From Ruminococcus sp. (GTDB lineage Bacteria; Bacillota; Clostridia; Oscillospirales; Ruminococcaceae), in NCBI RefSeq assembly GCF_017464355.1, contig NZ_JAFUAG010000033.1, forward strand, positions 1-64,000: DNA of 64,000 nt, given 5' to 3'. This document shows positions 9,481 to 15,686 of the stretch, piece by piece. The stretch's first letter is position 1; the number at the start of each line of letters is the position of its first letter. Both the position numbers and the translations under genes were made by a program. Under the pieces are notes generated by a model that was not told the DNA's origin, did not search any database, and saw only the letters and a program-made list of their open reading frames with translations.

Positions 9481-9984
9481 GGTAATGCCCGTCCACGAAG
9501 TATCAGCGCCTGCCCTCGATGGTGGGGTGTCCCAGCAGTGCCTGCGTTTCCCCCTCCACGGACATTTGCAGTTTTACTTAGAACTGCGCTCCCCCTCCCT
9601 AGGGTGGGGGGTGGGGGGGGGGGGTGTCCCCGCAGGATTTGCGTTTACCCTTTTCACGAATGTTTGCTGTTCTATCTATAGGTACTCTGCCACGACCGCC
9701 GAAAACGCTTCGCTGTTCGGCTGGGTCATAGCGGGCGGTCGTTATACGCTCATAAAACGAGCGTGGTCTGTTCTCAGTCCACGCTCGGAAGTCACTGTTC
9801 TTATCGCTTTTCGTTTGTTTCGCTTTTTCCTTTTGCTTGTGATTTTGGTTTTGCTCCTTGGTGATTGAGGGCTCTGCCCTCAAACTCCCGCAAGCCTTTC
9901 GCGAAAGGCTTGACCCAAAGCTCGCCTCCTTGGCATTCTCCGATAGAACTGCTATTTTTCGCCCCTGCCAATAATTATGAATTA
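9481..9984. repeat. Mosaic intergenic repeat, copy B
   Basis: Second copy of the element. A variable G-rich leading part (9481-9630, with a run of more than ten G) precedes the conserved part at 9631-9984. Relative to copies A and C this copy lacks about 35 bases after the ACGAGCGTGG/CCACGCTCG hairpin, so one arm of the outer GCGGGCGGTCG stem is missing. It ends CCAATAATTATGAATTA, and those bases include the stop codon of the AraC gene. Confidence 0.85.
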
Positions 9985-10838
9985 TTATCCCTGTATTGCT
10001 TGGGCGTCATGCCCCGAAGTTTCCTGAAGCTTTTGATGAAGTGGCTCTGATCCGAAAACCCTGTCTTCCTGCTTATCTCTCCCAGACCCAGCTCAGTGAA
10101 TAACAGGTATTCCTCCGCCTTGAATATCCTCATGCGCTCTATATATTCTTTGCAGGTCATGCCGTAAAGCTCCTTGAAACGCAATGCAAAGTTTGAATAA
10201 CTCATGTGGCACCTCGCCGCTATCTCCGTGACTTTTATATTCTCTCCAAGTCTGCTGTCTATATATTCGGTTATGTTCTCTATACCGTAGCTGTCGCCCC
10301 CGTGGGGCACCTCGCTGATGTTCAGCCCTGCCGCCGTCCATTTTCTTATTATGTAGTACAGCAGCCTGTATATCTCCGCCCTCAGCACCATATCACGGCC
10401 GAAAAGGTGGTCATTCATCTCCGCTGCGCATTCGCTGAATATCTCCCCGCAGCGCATTTCCTCTGCGGCGGATCTATCAAAGTGTATCTGCATACCCCTG
10501 CCCCTTGCTGCCCTGAATATCTCCGCAGGCGCAGGCGAATATGAGCTGTGGCTGCGGAATTTCACAAGATCGAACTTAAGCACTGCATACACGGGAAGTT
10601 CCTCGTTCTCGGGAAATATCGAATGCACAGCCGACGGGTGCAGCAGCATGAATTCGCCCTCGTTCACGGTATAGCTCTCCCCCTCCGCAGTGATCACAGC
10701 GGAGCCTTTTTGCATATAAATGAATTCAGCAAAATAATGCCAGTGGGGCTTTACGGGGAACACCTCCCGTGACGAATCAAAGATGAAGCATTCCACAGGC
10801 ATATTCAGGCTGTCCTGCTTTTCAAACAAATTCTGCAC
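9975..10838 (-). CDS. AraC-family transcriptional regulator with cupin N-domain
   Basis: A 287-residue protein: N-terminal AraC-type cupin (KPHWHYFAEFIYMQKG, then an LLHPSAVHSI strand) and two C-terminal helix-turn-helix motifs (VTEIAARCHMSYSNFALRFK, and GEISRKTGFSDQSHFIKSFR followed by GMTPKQYR). It binds DNA and responds to a small ligand, often a sugar. The GTG at 10838 is the best start: GGGAGG is seven bases upstream, whereas a longer frame would run into repeat copy C. The protein ends Arg-Asp-Asn-Asn-Ser, encoded partly by the end of repeat copy B. Confidence 0.85.
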   Translation of the reverse strand: MQNLFEKQDSLNMPVECFIFDSSREVFPVKPHWHYFAEFIYMQKGSAVITAEGESYTVNEGEFMLLHPSAVHSIFPENEELPVYAVLKFDLVKFRSHSSYSPAPAEIFRAARGRGMQIHFDRSAAEEMRCGEIFSECAAEMNDHLFGRDMVLRAEIYRLLYYIIRKWTAAGLNISEVPHGGDSYGIENITEYIDSRLGENIKVTEIAARCHMSYSNFALRFKELYGMTCKEYIERMRIFKAEEYLLFTELGLGEISRKTGFSDQSHFIKSFRKLRGMTPKQYRDNNS

Positions 10839-10916
10839 CCTAAGACCTCCCTTATGTTTTTTACCAGTATACCACAGTTCTTCCCGTTTTTCCAGTATCC
10901 CCCGCAAAAAAAGCAT

Positions 10917-11487
10917 GGCGGTTTGTCTTATCCCCGCAAGACTTGCGCTCTCCCCCTCCCTCGGGAGGGGGCAGGGGGGTGTCCCCACAGTACCTGCGCT
11001 GATATGCAACTGTTTTTCTGCGTGGGTTTCTCACATATTGGTGGGGGCAAGCCCCCACCCTACCCGACTCCCCCTCGGTGGTGTGGGGTGTCCCCGCAGG
11101 ATTTGCGTTTCCCCTTTTCACGAATGTTTGCTGTTCAATCTCTGGTTACTCTGCCACGACCGCCGAAAACGCTTCGCTGTTCGGCTGGGTCATAGCGGGC
11201 GGTCGTTATACGCACATAAAACGAGCGTGGTCTGTTCTCAGTCCACGCTCGTTAGTTGGCGACCGCCCGCTTTTTGTCATGGGCGGGAAGTCGCTGTTCT
11301 TATCGCTTTTCGTTTGTTTCGCTTTTTCCTTTTGCTTGTGATTTTGGATCGCTCCTTGGTGATTGAGGGCTCTGCCCTCAAACTCCCGCAAGCCTGCTGG
11401 CGCGAGGCTTGACCGCGCGCTTTATTTCCTTGGCATTCTCTTCTCGAACTGCTATTTTTTCGCCCCTGCCAATAATTATGAATTATG
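10917..11487. repeat. Mosaic intergenic repeat, copy C
   Basis: Full-length third copy: leading part about 10917-11065 with the GGTGGGGGCAAGCCCCCACC hairpin, and conserved part 11091-11487 with all nested stems, ending AATTATGAATTATGG eight bases before the stop codon of the CapA-like gene. It separates the AraC gene from that gene. Confidence 0.85.
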
Positions 11488-11495
11488 GATTAACC

Positions 11496-12812
11496 CTATT
11501 CGTAGGCTAAAAATTCCTCGGGGATATAGTTGATGTAGTTCTGTAATACATTGCGGTTCACTCCTGCACGCTGATACATCATGTGACGGGAGAACATCTC
11601 GTCACTGTAGTCACCATAAGGGTATACCGCACAGTTATACCACATGGATTCCCAACTCTCACCCTCATAATGAGATATGACAGGTATGGCCTTTACGTTC
11701 TCAAAGCTGATCTCCCCGCCGTTGTCATAGTCTTTTACTATGTCAAGCTTGCCGAATATGCCTATAATGGCACGGCCGTACTGTCCGTCAGGATTATCTG
11801 CGTCATACATGGTATTCAGGAAATTTCCCAGGCCATAATATACAAAGGCCTTGCCCCCATCGGGCTTATCCAGAAATTCACAGGTGGACAATGCGTGTGC
11901 CTGGGTGCCGATGATGAGGTCTGCTCCCCATTCTACCAGCTGGGGCGTGAATTCAAGCTGCATACTGTTCAGGTCATTCAGCACCTCGGTGCCGTAGTGG
12001 CAGGATACCACCACCACATCAGCCAGCTCATTGGCAGCACGCACCTGCTGTTCTATCCTGTCACGCTCCTCGATATACACTACCTCACCCGGTTCATCAT
12101 CTGAAAGGAAGATACCGTTGGTATGCTCCATATATCCCAGAAAGGCAAAGGTCACACCGTTGACCTCCATGGTCCTGATGTTCTCGGCATCGGCTTCATC
12201 ACGGTATGCGCCGTAATGCACCACGTCCTTGCTGTCCCAGTAGTCCAGGGAAGAAATTAGCCCCTCCGACCCCTTGTCAAGCACATGGTTATTTGACATG
12301 GATATGACATTGAAACCGAAGTCCACCACTGCATCGCCCACCTCTGTGGGGGTGGAGAACATGGGGAAGGTCGAAGGCTCAAAGGCATCGTTGACCAGCG
12401 TTTCCTGGTTCAGCACCGCCACGTCCGTGCCCTCGATGAGCTTCTTGCAGGGGGCATAGCATTTGCTGAAATCGTAGCTGCCGTCCTCCTGCTGAGCCTC
12501 AACGTAGATGTTATCGTGTATCAGGTTATCCCCTGCGCAGGCGAAATGCACCACGGTCTTGCCCGTTTTCTTTTCCTGCTCGGGCTGCTCCTCTGCGGGC
12601 TTTTCGCTCTCGTCAGGAGCTTCCGCTGCCTTGCCCTCATCGTTATCCCCCTGAGTTTCCGCCGCTGCCTTTTCTGCCGCATTATCCTCCTCCGCCGTTA
12701 CGGAAGCTTCATTCTTGCCCGCCCCCGGCTCATCATTTACCCCTACGGCATTCCCGCAGCCCGCCAGCATGACCATAGCTGTCAGTGCAGGCAGTATAGC
12801 TTTTATCCTCAT
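11496..12812 (-). CDS. CapA/PgsA-family lipoprotein (metallophosphatase fold)
   Basis: A 438-residue lipoprotein: signal peptide with lipobox LAGC (about residues 15-18), an acidic Ala/Glu-rich linker to about residue 85, then a CapA domain. ACAGDNLIHD, VLNQETL, SMSNNHVLDKG, VVSCHYGTE and IIGTQAHALS are the metal-binding segments of this calcineurin-like family, known from poly-gamma-glutamate and capsule loci. No pgsB/pgsC genes are nearby, so a role in that polymer is not implied. The start at 12812 has AAAGGGG upstream. Confidence 0.82.
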   Translation of the reverse strand: MRIKAILPALTAMVMLAGCGNAVGVNDEPGAGKNEASVTAEEDNAAEKAAAETQGDNDEGKAAEAPDESEKPAEEQPEQEKKTGKTVVHFACAGDNLIHDNIYVEAQQEDGSYDFSKCYAPCKKLIEGTDVAVLNQETLVNDAFEPSTFPMFSTPTEVGDAVVDFGFNVISMSNNHVLDKGSEGLISSLDYWDSKDVVHYGAYRDEADAENIRTMEVNGVTFAFLGYMEHTNGIFLSDDEPGEVVYIEERDRIEQQVRAANELADVVVVSCHYGTEVLNDLNSMQLEFTPQLVEWGADLIIGTQAHALSTCEFLDKPDGGKAFVYYGLGNFLNTMYDADNPDGQYGRAIIGIFGKLDIVKDYDNGGEISFENVKAIPVISHYEGESWESMWYNCAVYPYGDYSDEMFSRHMMYQRAGVNRNVLQNYINYIPEEFLAYE

Positions 12813-12960
12813 AAAAAGTACCCCTTTCGCAAACGTTGATATAGAAATAATTATACCACCGTCAGCGGATTTTGTCACCCGCCGCAGGGGGCAGATAAAA
12901 AAACTTTGTGAAAATGCACAATTCTCCCCCGCAGTTGGTGCGTCCTCATGTCAAATTGCA

Positions 12961-13178
12961 AAGCGGCGCGTTCCCGCCTCCCCTCCCTCGGGAGGGGCAA
13001 GGGGGTGGGGTGTTCCCGCAGTTCCTGCGCTTGACCCTCCACGAACATTTGCAGTTTTATTTAGATACTGCGCCCTCTCCCTCGGCGGTAGAGTGGTAAT
13101 GCACTTTCTGCGCTGATATGCACCTGCTTCTCCGCGTAGGGTTCTTCACATATTGGCGGGGGCAAGCCCCCTACCCAA
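12961..13178. repeat. Mosaic intergenic repeat, partial copy D
   Basis: Only the leading part of the element is present: CCCTCCCTCGGGAGGGGC, a segment beginning CGAACATTTGCAGTTTTA that resembles copy B, the TGCGCTGATATGCACCTG segment, and a ATTGGCGGGGGCAAGCCCCC hairpin. The conserved 390-base part with the TAATTATGAATTA end is missing. It sits directly downstream of spoVT (minus strand). Confidence 0.7.
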
Positions 13179-13192
13179 CAAGCCTGCTCATC

Positions 13193-13732
13193 TCACTGTT
13201 CCACCTGCTTGCCGAGAAACATGGCTGCCGCCTTGCAAAGCATAGCCTGGTCATCGGTCACATGGCGCTCATCGTTCCCCCCGAGAAAGGCCACCGCCCC
13301 CGTGATATCGCCCCCCGAGATTATGGGCGACACAGCCAGGGCATGGGCATTGAGTCCCTCCACAGGCCTGAATTCTTCGGTGCCGCTGCGGAACTCGTAA
13401 CTGCCCCGTGACTCCAGCATTTCCTCCAGCGCCCGTGATAGCCTGCGCTGGGAATATTCCTTTTTGGAGACCCCCGATACCGCCACCACATGGTCCTTAT
13501 CAAATATTACCGCAGGCGCCCCGCCCAGCTTCGCAATGACCTCCGCCGCCTGCAAAGCCCCGTCGGAAAACTCGTTTATAGGCGAGTATTTCTTGAAGAT
13601 CACCTCACCGTCGGGGTTGGTGTATATCTCTAACGGGTCGCCCTCCCGTATCCTCATGGTGCGGCGTATCTCCTTGGGTATCACCACCCTGCCGAGGTCA
13701 TCTATGCGTCTGACTATTCCTGTTGCTTTCAT
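13193..13732 (-). CDS. spoVT: Stage V sporulation protein T
   Basis: A 179-residue protein with an N-terminal AbrB swapped-hairpin DNA-binding domain (MKATGIVRRIDDLGRVVIPK, then EIRRTMRIREGDPLEIY) and a C-terminal GAF-like domain (about residues 55-178), the size and layout of SpoVT. In Bacillus it modulates sigma-G-dependent forespore genes. The ATG has GGAGG upstream, and a sigma-G-like promoter lies at 13763-13791. It implies the organism carries the sporulation programme, together with yabP and yabQ at 22.4 kb. Confidence 0.9.
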   Translation of the reverse strand: MKATGIVRRIDDLGRVVIPKEIRRTMRIREGDPLEIYTNPDGEVIFKKYSPINEFSDGALQAAEVIAKLGGAPAVIFDKDHVVAVSGVSKKEYSQRRLSRALEEMLESRGSYEFRSGTEEFRPVEGLNAHALAVSPIISGGDITGAVAFLGGNDERHVTDDQAMLCKAAAMFLGKQVEQ

Positions 13733-13762
13733 GTTTTTTCCTCCTGTTCTGGTTTGTGGGAA

Positions 13763-13791
13763 TAGTTTGTGCGGAGAATGGCAGATTATTC
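13763..13791 (-). promoter_or_regulatory. Sigma-G-like promoter of spoVT
   Basis: On the minus strand GAATA (13791-13787) and CAAACTA (13769-13763) are 17 bases apart. The sigma-G/F pattern recalled from Bacillus is roughly GHATR, 17-18 bases, CATXCTA, so the match is 5/5 and 6/7. It sits about 30 bases before the spoVT start. Confidence 0.5.
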
Positions 13792-13900
13792 ATGCTGAGC
13801 GAAAATATAGACCGATAGGTTTTGGGAGCGATATGCAAAGCTTTTTTGTGAGTATAATAATGTCACAAAACGCAACACTATATTGAGCTAAAGCTCACCT

Positions 13901-13944
13901 ATGCTATACAACGCACTGAATAAAGTGGGTATAGCATCTTTTTT
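13901..13944 (+). terminator. Terminator-like hairpin, plus orientation
   Basis: ATGCTATAC and GTATAGCAT form a 9-bp stem around a 19-base loop, followed by CTTTTTTG on the plus strand. No plus-strand gene feeding it was found. On the minus strand it follows the tRNA array without a U tract and may simply be a 3' stem of that transcript. Confidence 0.4.
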
Positions 13945-13958
13945 GAAGTTTATTTCAG

Positions 13959-14043
13959 CGCCGTGTGAGGGGATCGAACCCTCGTACCGTTTTACGGTAT
14001 GCTGTTTTCAGGACAGTTTGTTGAGCCAGCCAACATACACGGC
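13959..14043 (-). tRNA. tRNA-Ser (UGA anticodon), C33 variant
   Basis: Last gene of the third cassette. Acceptor GCCGTGT/ACACGGC, T arm GAGGG-TTCGATC-CCCTC, and a long variable arm (TACCGT/ACGGTA) give a class II serine shape with discriminator G and no encoded CCA. The anticodon stem has one A-C mismatch (27-43), and the loop reads CCTGAAA, so base 33 is C instead of the near-universal U. It would read UCA. Confidence 0.75.
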
Positions 14044-14049
14044 ATATAG

Positions 14050-14141
14050 CGGCCACACCGAGACTTGAACTCGGACATCGGGAATACCCGATCACTCACG
14101 GTTTAGCAAACCGCTGCCTTACCGATTAGGCTTATGTGACC
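14050..14141 (-). tRNA. tRNA-Ser (GCU anticodon)
   Basis: Acceptor GGTCACA/TGTGGCC, anticodon loop TTGCTAA, long variable arm with a ATCGGG/CCCGAT stem, T arm CCGAG-TTCAAGT-CTCGG, discriminator G, no CCA. It reads AGC/AGU. Third tRNA of the Tyr-Tyr-Ser-Ser cassette. Confidence 0.85.
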
Positions 14142-14149
14142 GTATAATA

Positions 14150-14235
14150 TGGTGGGCAGGGTGGGTGCCGACCCCACTACGCATAAAGCAACGGTTTTAC
14201 AGACCGCCGAGTTTGCCGATTCTCTGTACCTGCCC
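14150..14235 (-). tRNA. tRNA-Tyr (GUA anticodon)
   Basis: Acceptor GGGCAGG/CCTGCCC, anticodon loop CTGTAAA with normal U33, an extended variable region, and an encoded ACCA end. The T loop reads GTCGGCA instead of the usual TTCGANN, which is atypical. It reads UAU/UAC. Confidence 0.8.
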
Positions 14236-14239
14236 TTAA

Positions 14240-14325
14240 TGGTGGGAGAGGAAGGACTCGAACCTTCGGTGTTTCAGATGTCACGGTTTTACGGACCGCT
14301 GCCCTCGCCGCTGGGTGACTCTCCC
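14240..14325 (-). tRNA. tRNA-Tyr (GUA anticodon), C33 variant
   Basis: Acceptor GGGAGAG/CTCTCCC, T arm GAAGG-TTCGAGT-CCTTC, encoded ACCA end. The anticodon stem GCGGT/ACCGT is the same as in the neighbouring tRNA-Tyr, but the loop is CCGTAAA, with C at position 33. It begins directly after the U tract of the cassette-3 terminator. Confidence 0.75.
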
Positions 14326-14364
14326 TAATAAAAAATACCGCCTGACCCGAAAGCCAAACGGTAT
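14326..14364 (-). terminator. Cassette 3 attenuator terminator
   Basis: On the minus strand ATACCGTTTGGC pairs with GTCAGGCGGTAT (12 bp with three G-U) around TTTCGG, followed by TTTTTTATTA. The U tract ends at the first base of tRNA-Tyr. It separates the Ser/Tyr leader ORF from its tRNAs. Confidence 0.85.
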
Positions 14365-14388
14365 ATGCTGAAAACTCTGAAAACAGTA

Positions 14389-14481
14389 TCAACATTCACG
14401 CACAGCTGAACGAGCCTTATCCTTCTGAACAACGCTTGAATAACTATATGAATATGAGGATGTAAATACTGTGTTTTTCAT
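14389..14481 (-). CDS. Cassette 3 leader peptide (Ser/Tyr-rich, 30 aa)
   Basis: ATG at 14481 with AAAGGAAG upstream. The peptide carries Ser-Ser-Tyr-Ser-Tyr-Ser-Tyr-Ser-Ser at residues 8-16 and ends Arg-Glu-Cys. Codons in the run are TCC, TCA, TAT, TCA, TAT, AGT, TAT, TCA and AGC, which are those read by the downstream tRNA-Tyr (GUA), tRNA-Ser (GCU) and tRNA-Ser (UGA), apart from TCC. A consensus-like promoter precedes it and a terminator follows. Bases 14389-14399 around the stop can pair with 14361-14371 at the foot of the terminator (10 of 11 positions), a possible antiterminator. I infer a leader peptide sensing Ser/Tyr charging; no known family is recognised. Confidence 0.75.
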   Translation of the reverse strand: MKNTVFTSSYSYSYSSVVQKDKARSAVREC

Positions 14482-14513
14482 GGTGAACTTCCTTTCTTGA
14501 ATTCTTTAATGAT

Positions 14514-14542
14514 ATTATAACATGACCTGATACAGATTTCAA
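14514..14542 (-). promoter_or_regulatory. Cassette 3 promoter
   Basis: TTGAAA (14542-14537) and TATAAT (14519-14514) with a 17-base spacer, 33 bases before the leader peptide start. Confidence 0.8.
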
Positions 14543-14559
14543 TAAACCTGCGGTATAGA

Positions 14560-14630
14560 CAGGAGAACTCAGAGTCGAACTGAGATCGGCGGTTTTGGAG
14601 ACCGTTATTCTGCCATTGAACTATTCTCCT
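14560..14630 (-). tRNA. tRNA-Trp (CCA anticodon)
   Basis: Acceptor AGGAGAA/TTCTCCT, anticodon loop CTCCAAA, T arm TCAG-TTCGACT-CTGA, discriminator G, no CCA. The anticodon stem has an A-C mismatch at 27-43, as in the tRNA-Ser (UGA). Last tRNA of cassette 2. Confidence 0.88.
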
Positions 14631-14634
14631 ATAG

Positions 14635-14706
14635 CTTCCGCTGAGAGGGTCGAACTCCCACTTACAGAGTCAAAGTCTGTTGTCCTGCCTGTTAGACGAA
14701 ACGGAA
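14635..14706 (-). tRNA. tRNA-Gln (UUG anticodon)
   Basis: Acceptor TTCCGTT/AGCGGAA, anticodon stem ACAGA/TCTGT with loop CTTTGAC, T arm GGGAG-TTCGACC-CTCTC, discriminator G. It reads CAA/CAG. Confidence 0.88.
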
Positions 14707-14712
14707 TCATAG

Positions 14713-14785
14713 TGCCTCCGGCAAGGATCGAACTTGCGACGCTATGCTCTTCAGGCATACGCTCTACCAACTGAGCTACAAAGGC
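14713..14785 (-). tRNA. tRNA-Phe (GAA anticodon), first copy
   Basis: Acceptor GCCTTTG/CGGAGGC with two G-U pairs, anticodon stem TATGC/GCATA with loop CTGAAGA, T arm GCAAG-TTCGATC-CTTGC, discriminator A. Confidence 0.88.
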
Positions 14786-14795
14786 ATTTAGCAAA

Positions 14796-14866
14796 AGACT
14801 GTGATAGGGGTCGAACCTACGCTCGTCGGGTTGCAGCCGACTGCCTTTCCGCTTGGCTACACAGTC
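14796..14866 (-). tRNA. tRNA-Cys (GCA anticodon)
   Basis: Acceptor GACTGTG/CACAGTC, anticodon stem GTCGG/CCGAC with loop CTGCAAC, and discriminator U, the identity base for cysteine. No CCA encoded. Confidence 0.9.
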
Positions 14867-14869
14867 ATA

Positions 14870-14940
14870 TTTCCGCTGAGAGATTTGAACTCCCCTTTTC
14901 GGTGTCAGAAACCGATGTCCTACCACTAGACGAAACGGAA
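14870..14940 (-). tRNA. tRNA-Gln (CUG anticodon)
   Basis: Acceptor TTCCGTT/AGCGGAA identical to the other tRNA-Gln, anticodon stem TCGGT/ACCGA with loop TTCTGAC, discriminator A. It reads CAG. Confidence 0.88.
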
Positions 14941-14946
14941 TCATAA

Positions 14947-15019
14947 TGCCCTCGGCAAGGATCGAACTTGCGGCGCCGGGTTCTTCAGACCTGCGCTCTA
15001 CCAGCTGAGCTACAAGGGC
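14947..15019 (-). tRNA. tRNA-Phe (GAA anticodon), second copy
   Basis: Acceptor GCCCTTG/CGAGGGC, loop CTGAAGA, discriminator A. The anticodon stem CAGGT/ACCCG has an internal A-C mismatch. Upstream of its 5' end a TGTCCCGA/TCGGGACA hairpin (15023-15042) without a U tract may guide processing between the HTH gene and the tRNAs. Confidence 0.86.
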
Positions 15020-15043
15020 ATGTGTCCCGATATTTCGGGACAT

Positions 15044-15274
15044 TCAGTTCAGGATTATTATCTCATCAATGGTGACATTTAAAATATGAGCCAGTATCAC
15101 CAGATTGTCGATGGAGGGCATTGACTCCCCTCTCATCCACTTGAATATGGACTGAGGTGTGTTGAATCCCAGAATGTTCTGAATTTCAGCCACTTTCAGA
15201 CCTTTTTCTTTTATAAGAGCTTTTATGTTAGAGCCTGTCGCTGTCATATCAATGACCGGCATTTCCGAAGTCAT
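15044..15274 (-). CDS. Small XRE-type helix-turn-helix protein inside the tRNA array
   Basis: A 76-residue protein with a single HTH_XRE fold (IKALIKEKGLKVAEIQNILG, then SIFKWMRGESMPSIDNLVIL). GGAAGGTGG precedes the ATG at 15274. It lies between the cassette 2 terminator and six tRNA genes, so it would be expressed only with read-through of that terminator. A palindrome next to the cassette promoter (15589-15609) is a candidate operator, which would make the cassette autoregulated; that link is inference. Confidence 0.75.
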   Translation of the reverse strand: MTSEMPVIDMTATGSNIKALIKEKGLKVAEIQNILGFNTPQSIFKWMRGESMPSIDNLVILAHILNVTIDEIIILN

Positions 15275-15294
15275 AATAATACCACCTTCCGATA

Positions 15295-15337
15295 GAAATA
15301 AAAAACGTCCGTATGAGTTCGCACTACATACAGACGT
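15295..15337 (-). terminator. Cassette 2 attenuator terminator
   Basis: On the minus strand ACGTCTGTATG pairs with CATACGGACGT (11 bp, one G-U), followed by TTTTTTATTT. It lies between the leader ORF and the HTH gene plus tRNAs. The 5' arm with its loop (15320-15331) can alternatively pair over 12 bases with 15399-15410 in the leader ORF. Confidence 0.85.
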
Positions 15338-15367
15338 AATGTTCTATCAGAAGATGGCAAATAAACT

Positions 15368-15505
15368 CTATCTTGAACCTGAAAGATCATCGGGTTTAGT
15401 ATGCAGTACAACAAAGCCTTGACCACACTGGTCAAAACTAAAGCTAAAGCTATACTGATACTCAAACCATCTGATAACAGAAATGTTCTTAGCAGAGTTC
15501 ATCAT
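15368..15505 (-). CDS. Cassette 2 leader peptide (Trp/Phe/Gln/Cys-rich, 45 aa)
   Basis: ATG at 15505 after AAAGGGTGAGA. Residues 13-31 include Trp, five Phe, three Gln and one Cys (segments WFEYQYSFSFSF and DQCGQGF). The tRNAs behind it are Phe, Gln (CUG), Cys, Phe, Gln (UUG) and Trp, and codons TTT, CAG, CAA, TGT and TGG all occur in the run. It then reads FVVLHT, a motif shared with the cassette 1 peptide. Its Val-Leu-His-Thr codons contain TGTACTGCATAC, complementary to the 5' terminator arm. This is the geometry of an attenuation leader: ribosome stalling in the Phe/Gln/Cys run would leave the antiterminator strand free. Confidence 0.8.
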   Translation of the reverse strand: MMNSAKNISVIRWFEYQYSFSFSFDQCGQGFVVLHTKPDDLSGSR

Positions 15506-15561
15506 TCTCACCCTTTCGTAAAGTAATTCGGGAGTTTATTGCTCCCCTGTTGTTGTAACTG

Positions 15562-15590
15562 ATTATATCACCGATACAGTGAAATGTCAA
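15562..15590 (-). promoter_or_regulatory. Cassette 2 promoter, full consensus
   Basis: TTGACA (15590-15585) and TATAAT (15567-15562) with 17 bases between them on the minus strand, an exact sigma-A consensus, between tRNA-Glu and the leader ORF. It shows that cassette 2 is transcribed independently of cassette 1. Confidence 0.9.
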
Positions 15591-15609
15591 GTAGCTTTGT
15601 AAGCTACTT
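15589..15609. promoter_or_regulatory. 9-bp palindrome abutting the cassette 2 promoter
   Basis: AAGTAGCTT and AAGCTACTT flank a 3-base centre, ending inside the -35 box and starting one base after tRNA-Glu. It lacks a U tract, so it is either an operator for the array's HTH protein or a 3' processing stem of cassette 1. Confidence 0.5.
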
Positions 15610-15610
15610 A

Positions 15611-15683
15611 TGACGGATACGGGGCTCGAACCCATATCCGGAGATCGAAAGTCTCCTGCCCTGTCCAATTAGACGGATCCGCC
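15611..15683 (-). tRNA. tRNA-Glu (UUC anticodon)
   Basis: Acceptor GGCGGAT/ATCCGTC, anticodon stem GGAGA/TCTCC with loop CTTTCGA, T arm ATGGG-TTCGAGC-CCCGT, discriminator A. It reads GAA/GAG. Second tRNA of cassette 1. Confidence 0.82.
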
Positions 15684-15686
15684 GTA

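Noticed and set aside
9531-9630. G-rich tract near 9600-9625 as a possible G-quadruplex control site
   Set aside because: It belongs to the variable lead part of the dispersed repeat; no gene-proximal placement supports a specific role.
5786-13178. Repeated G/C hairpins considered as a CRISPR array
   Set aside because: The units are hundreds of bases long, irregularly spaced and separated by genes; no short repeat-spacer pattern or cas gene is present.
13901-13944. Plus-strand hairpin as terminator of an unseen antisense leader cassette
   Set aside because: Upstream plus-strand sequence gives only an eight-codon frame (MSQNATLY) without a ribosome site, and no tRNA follows on that strand.
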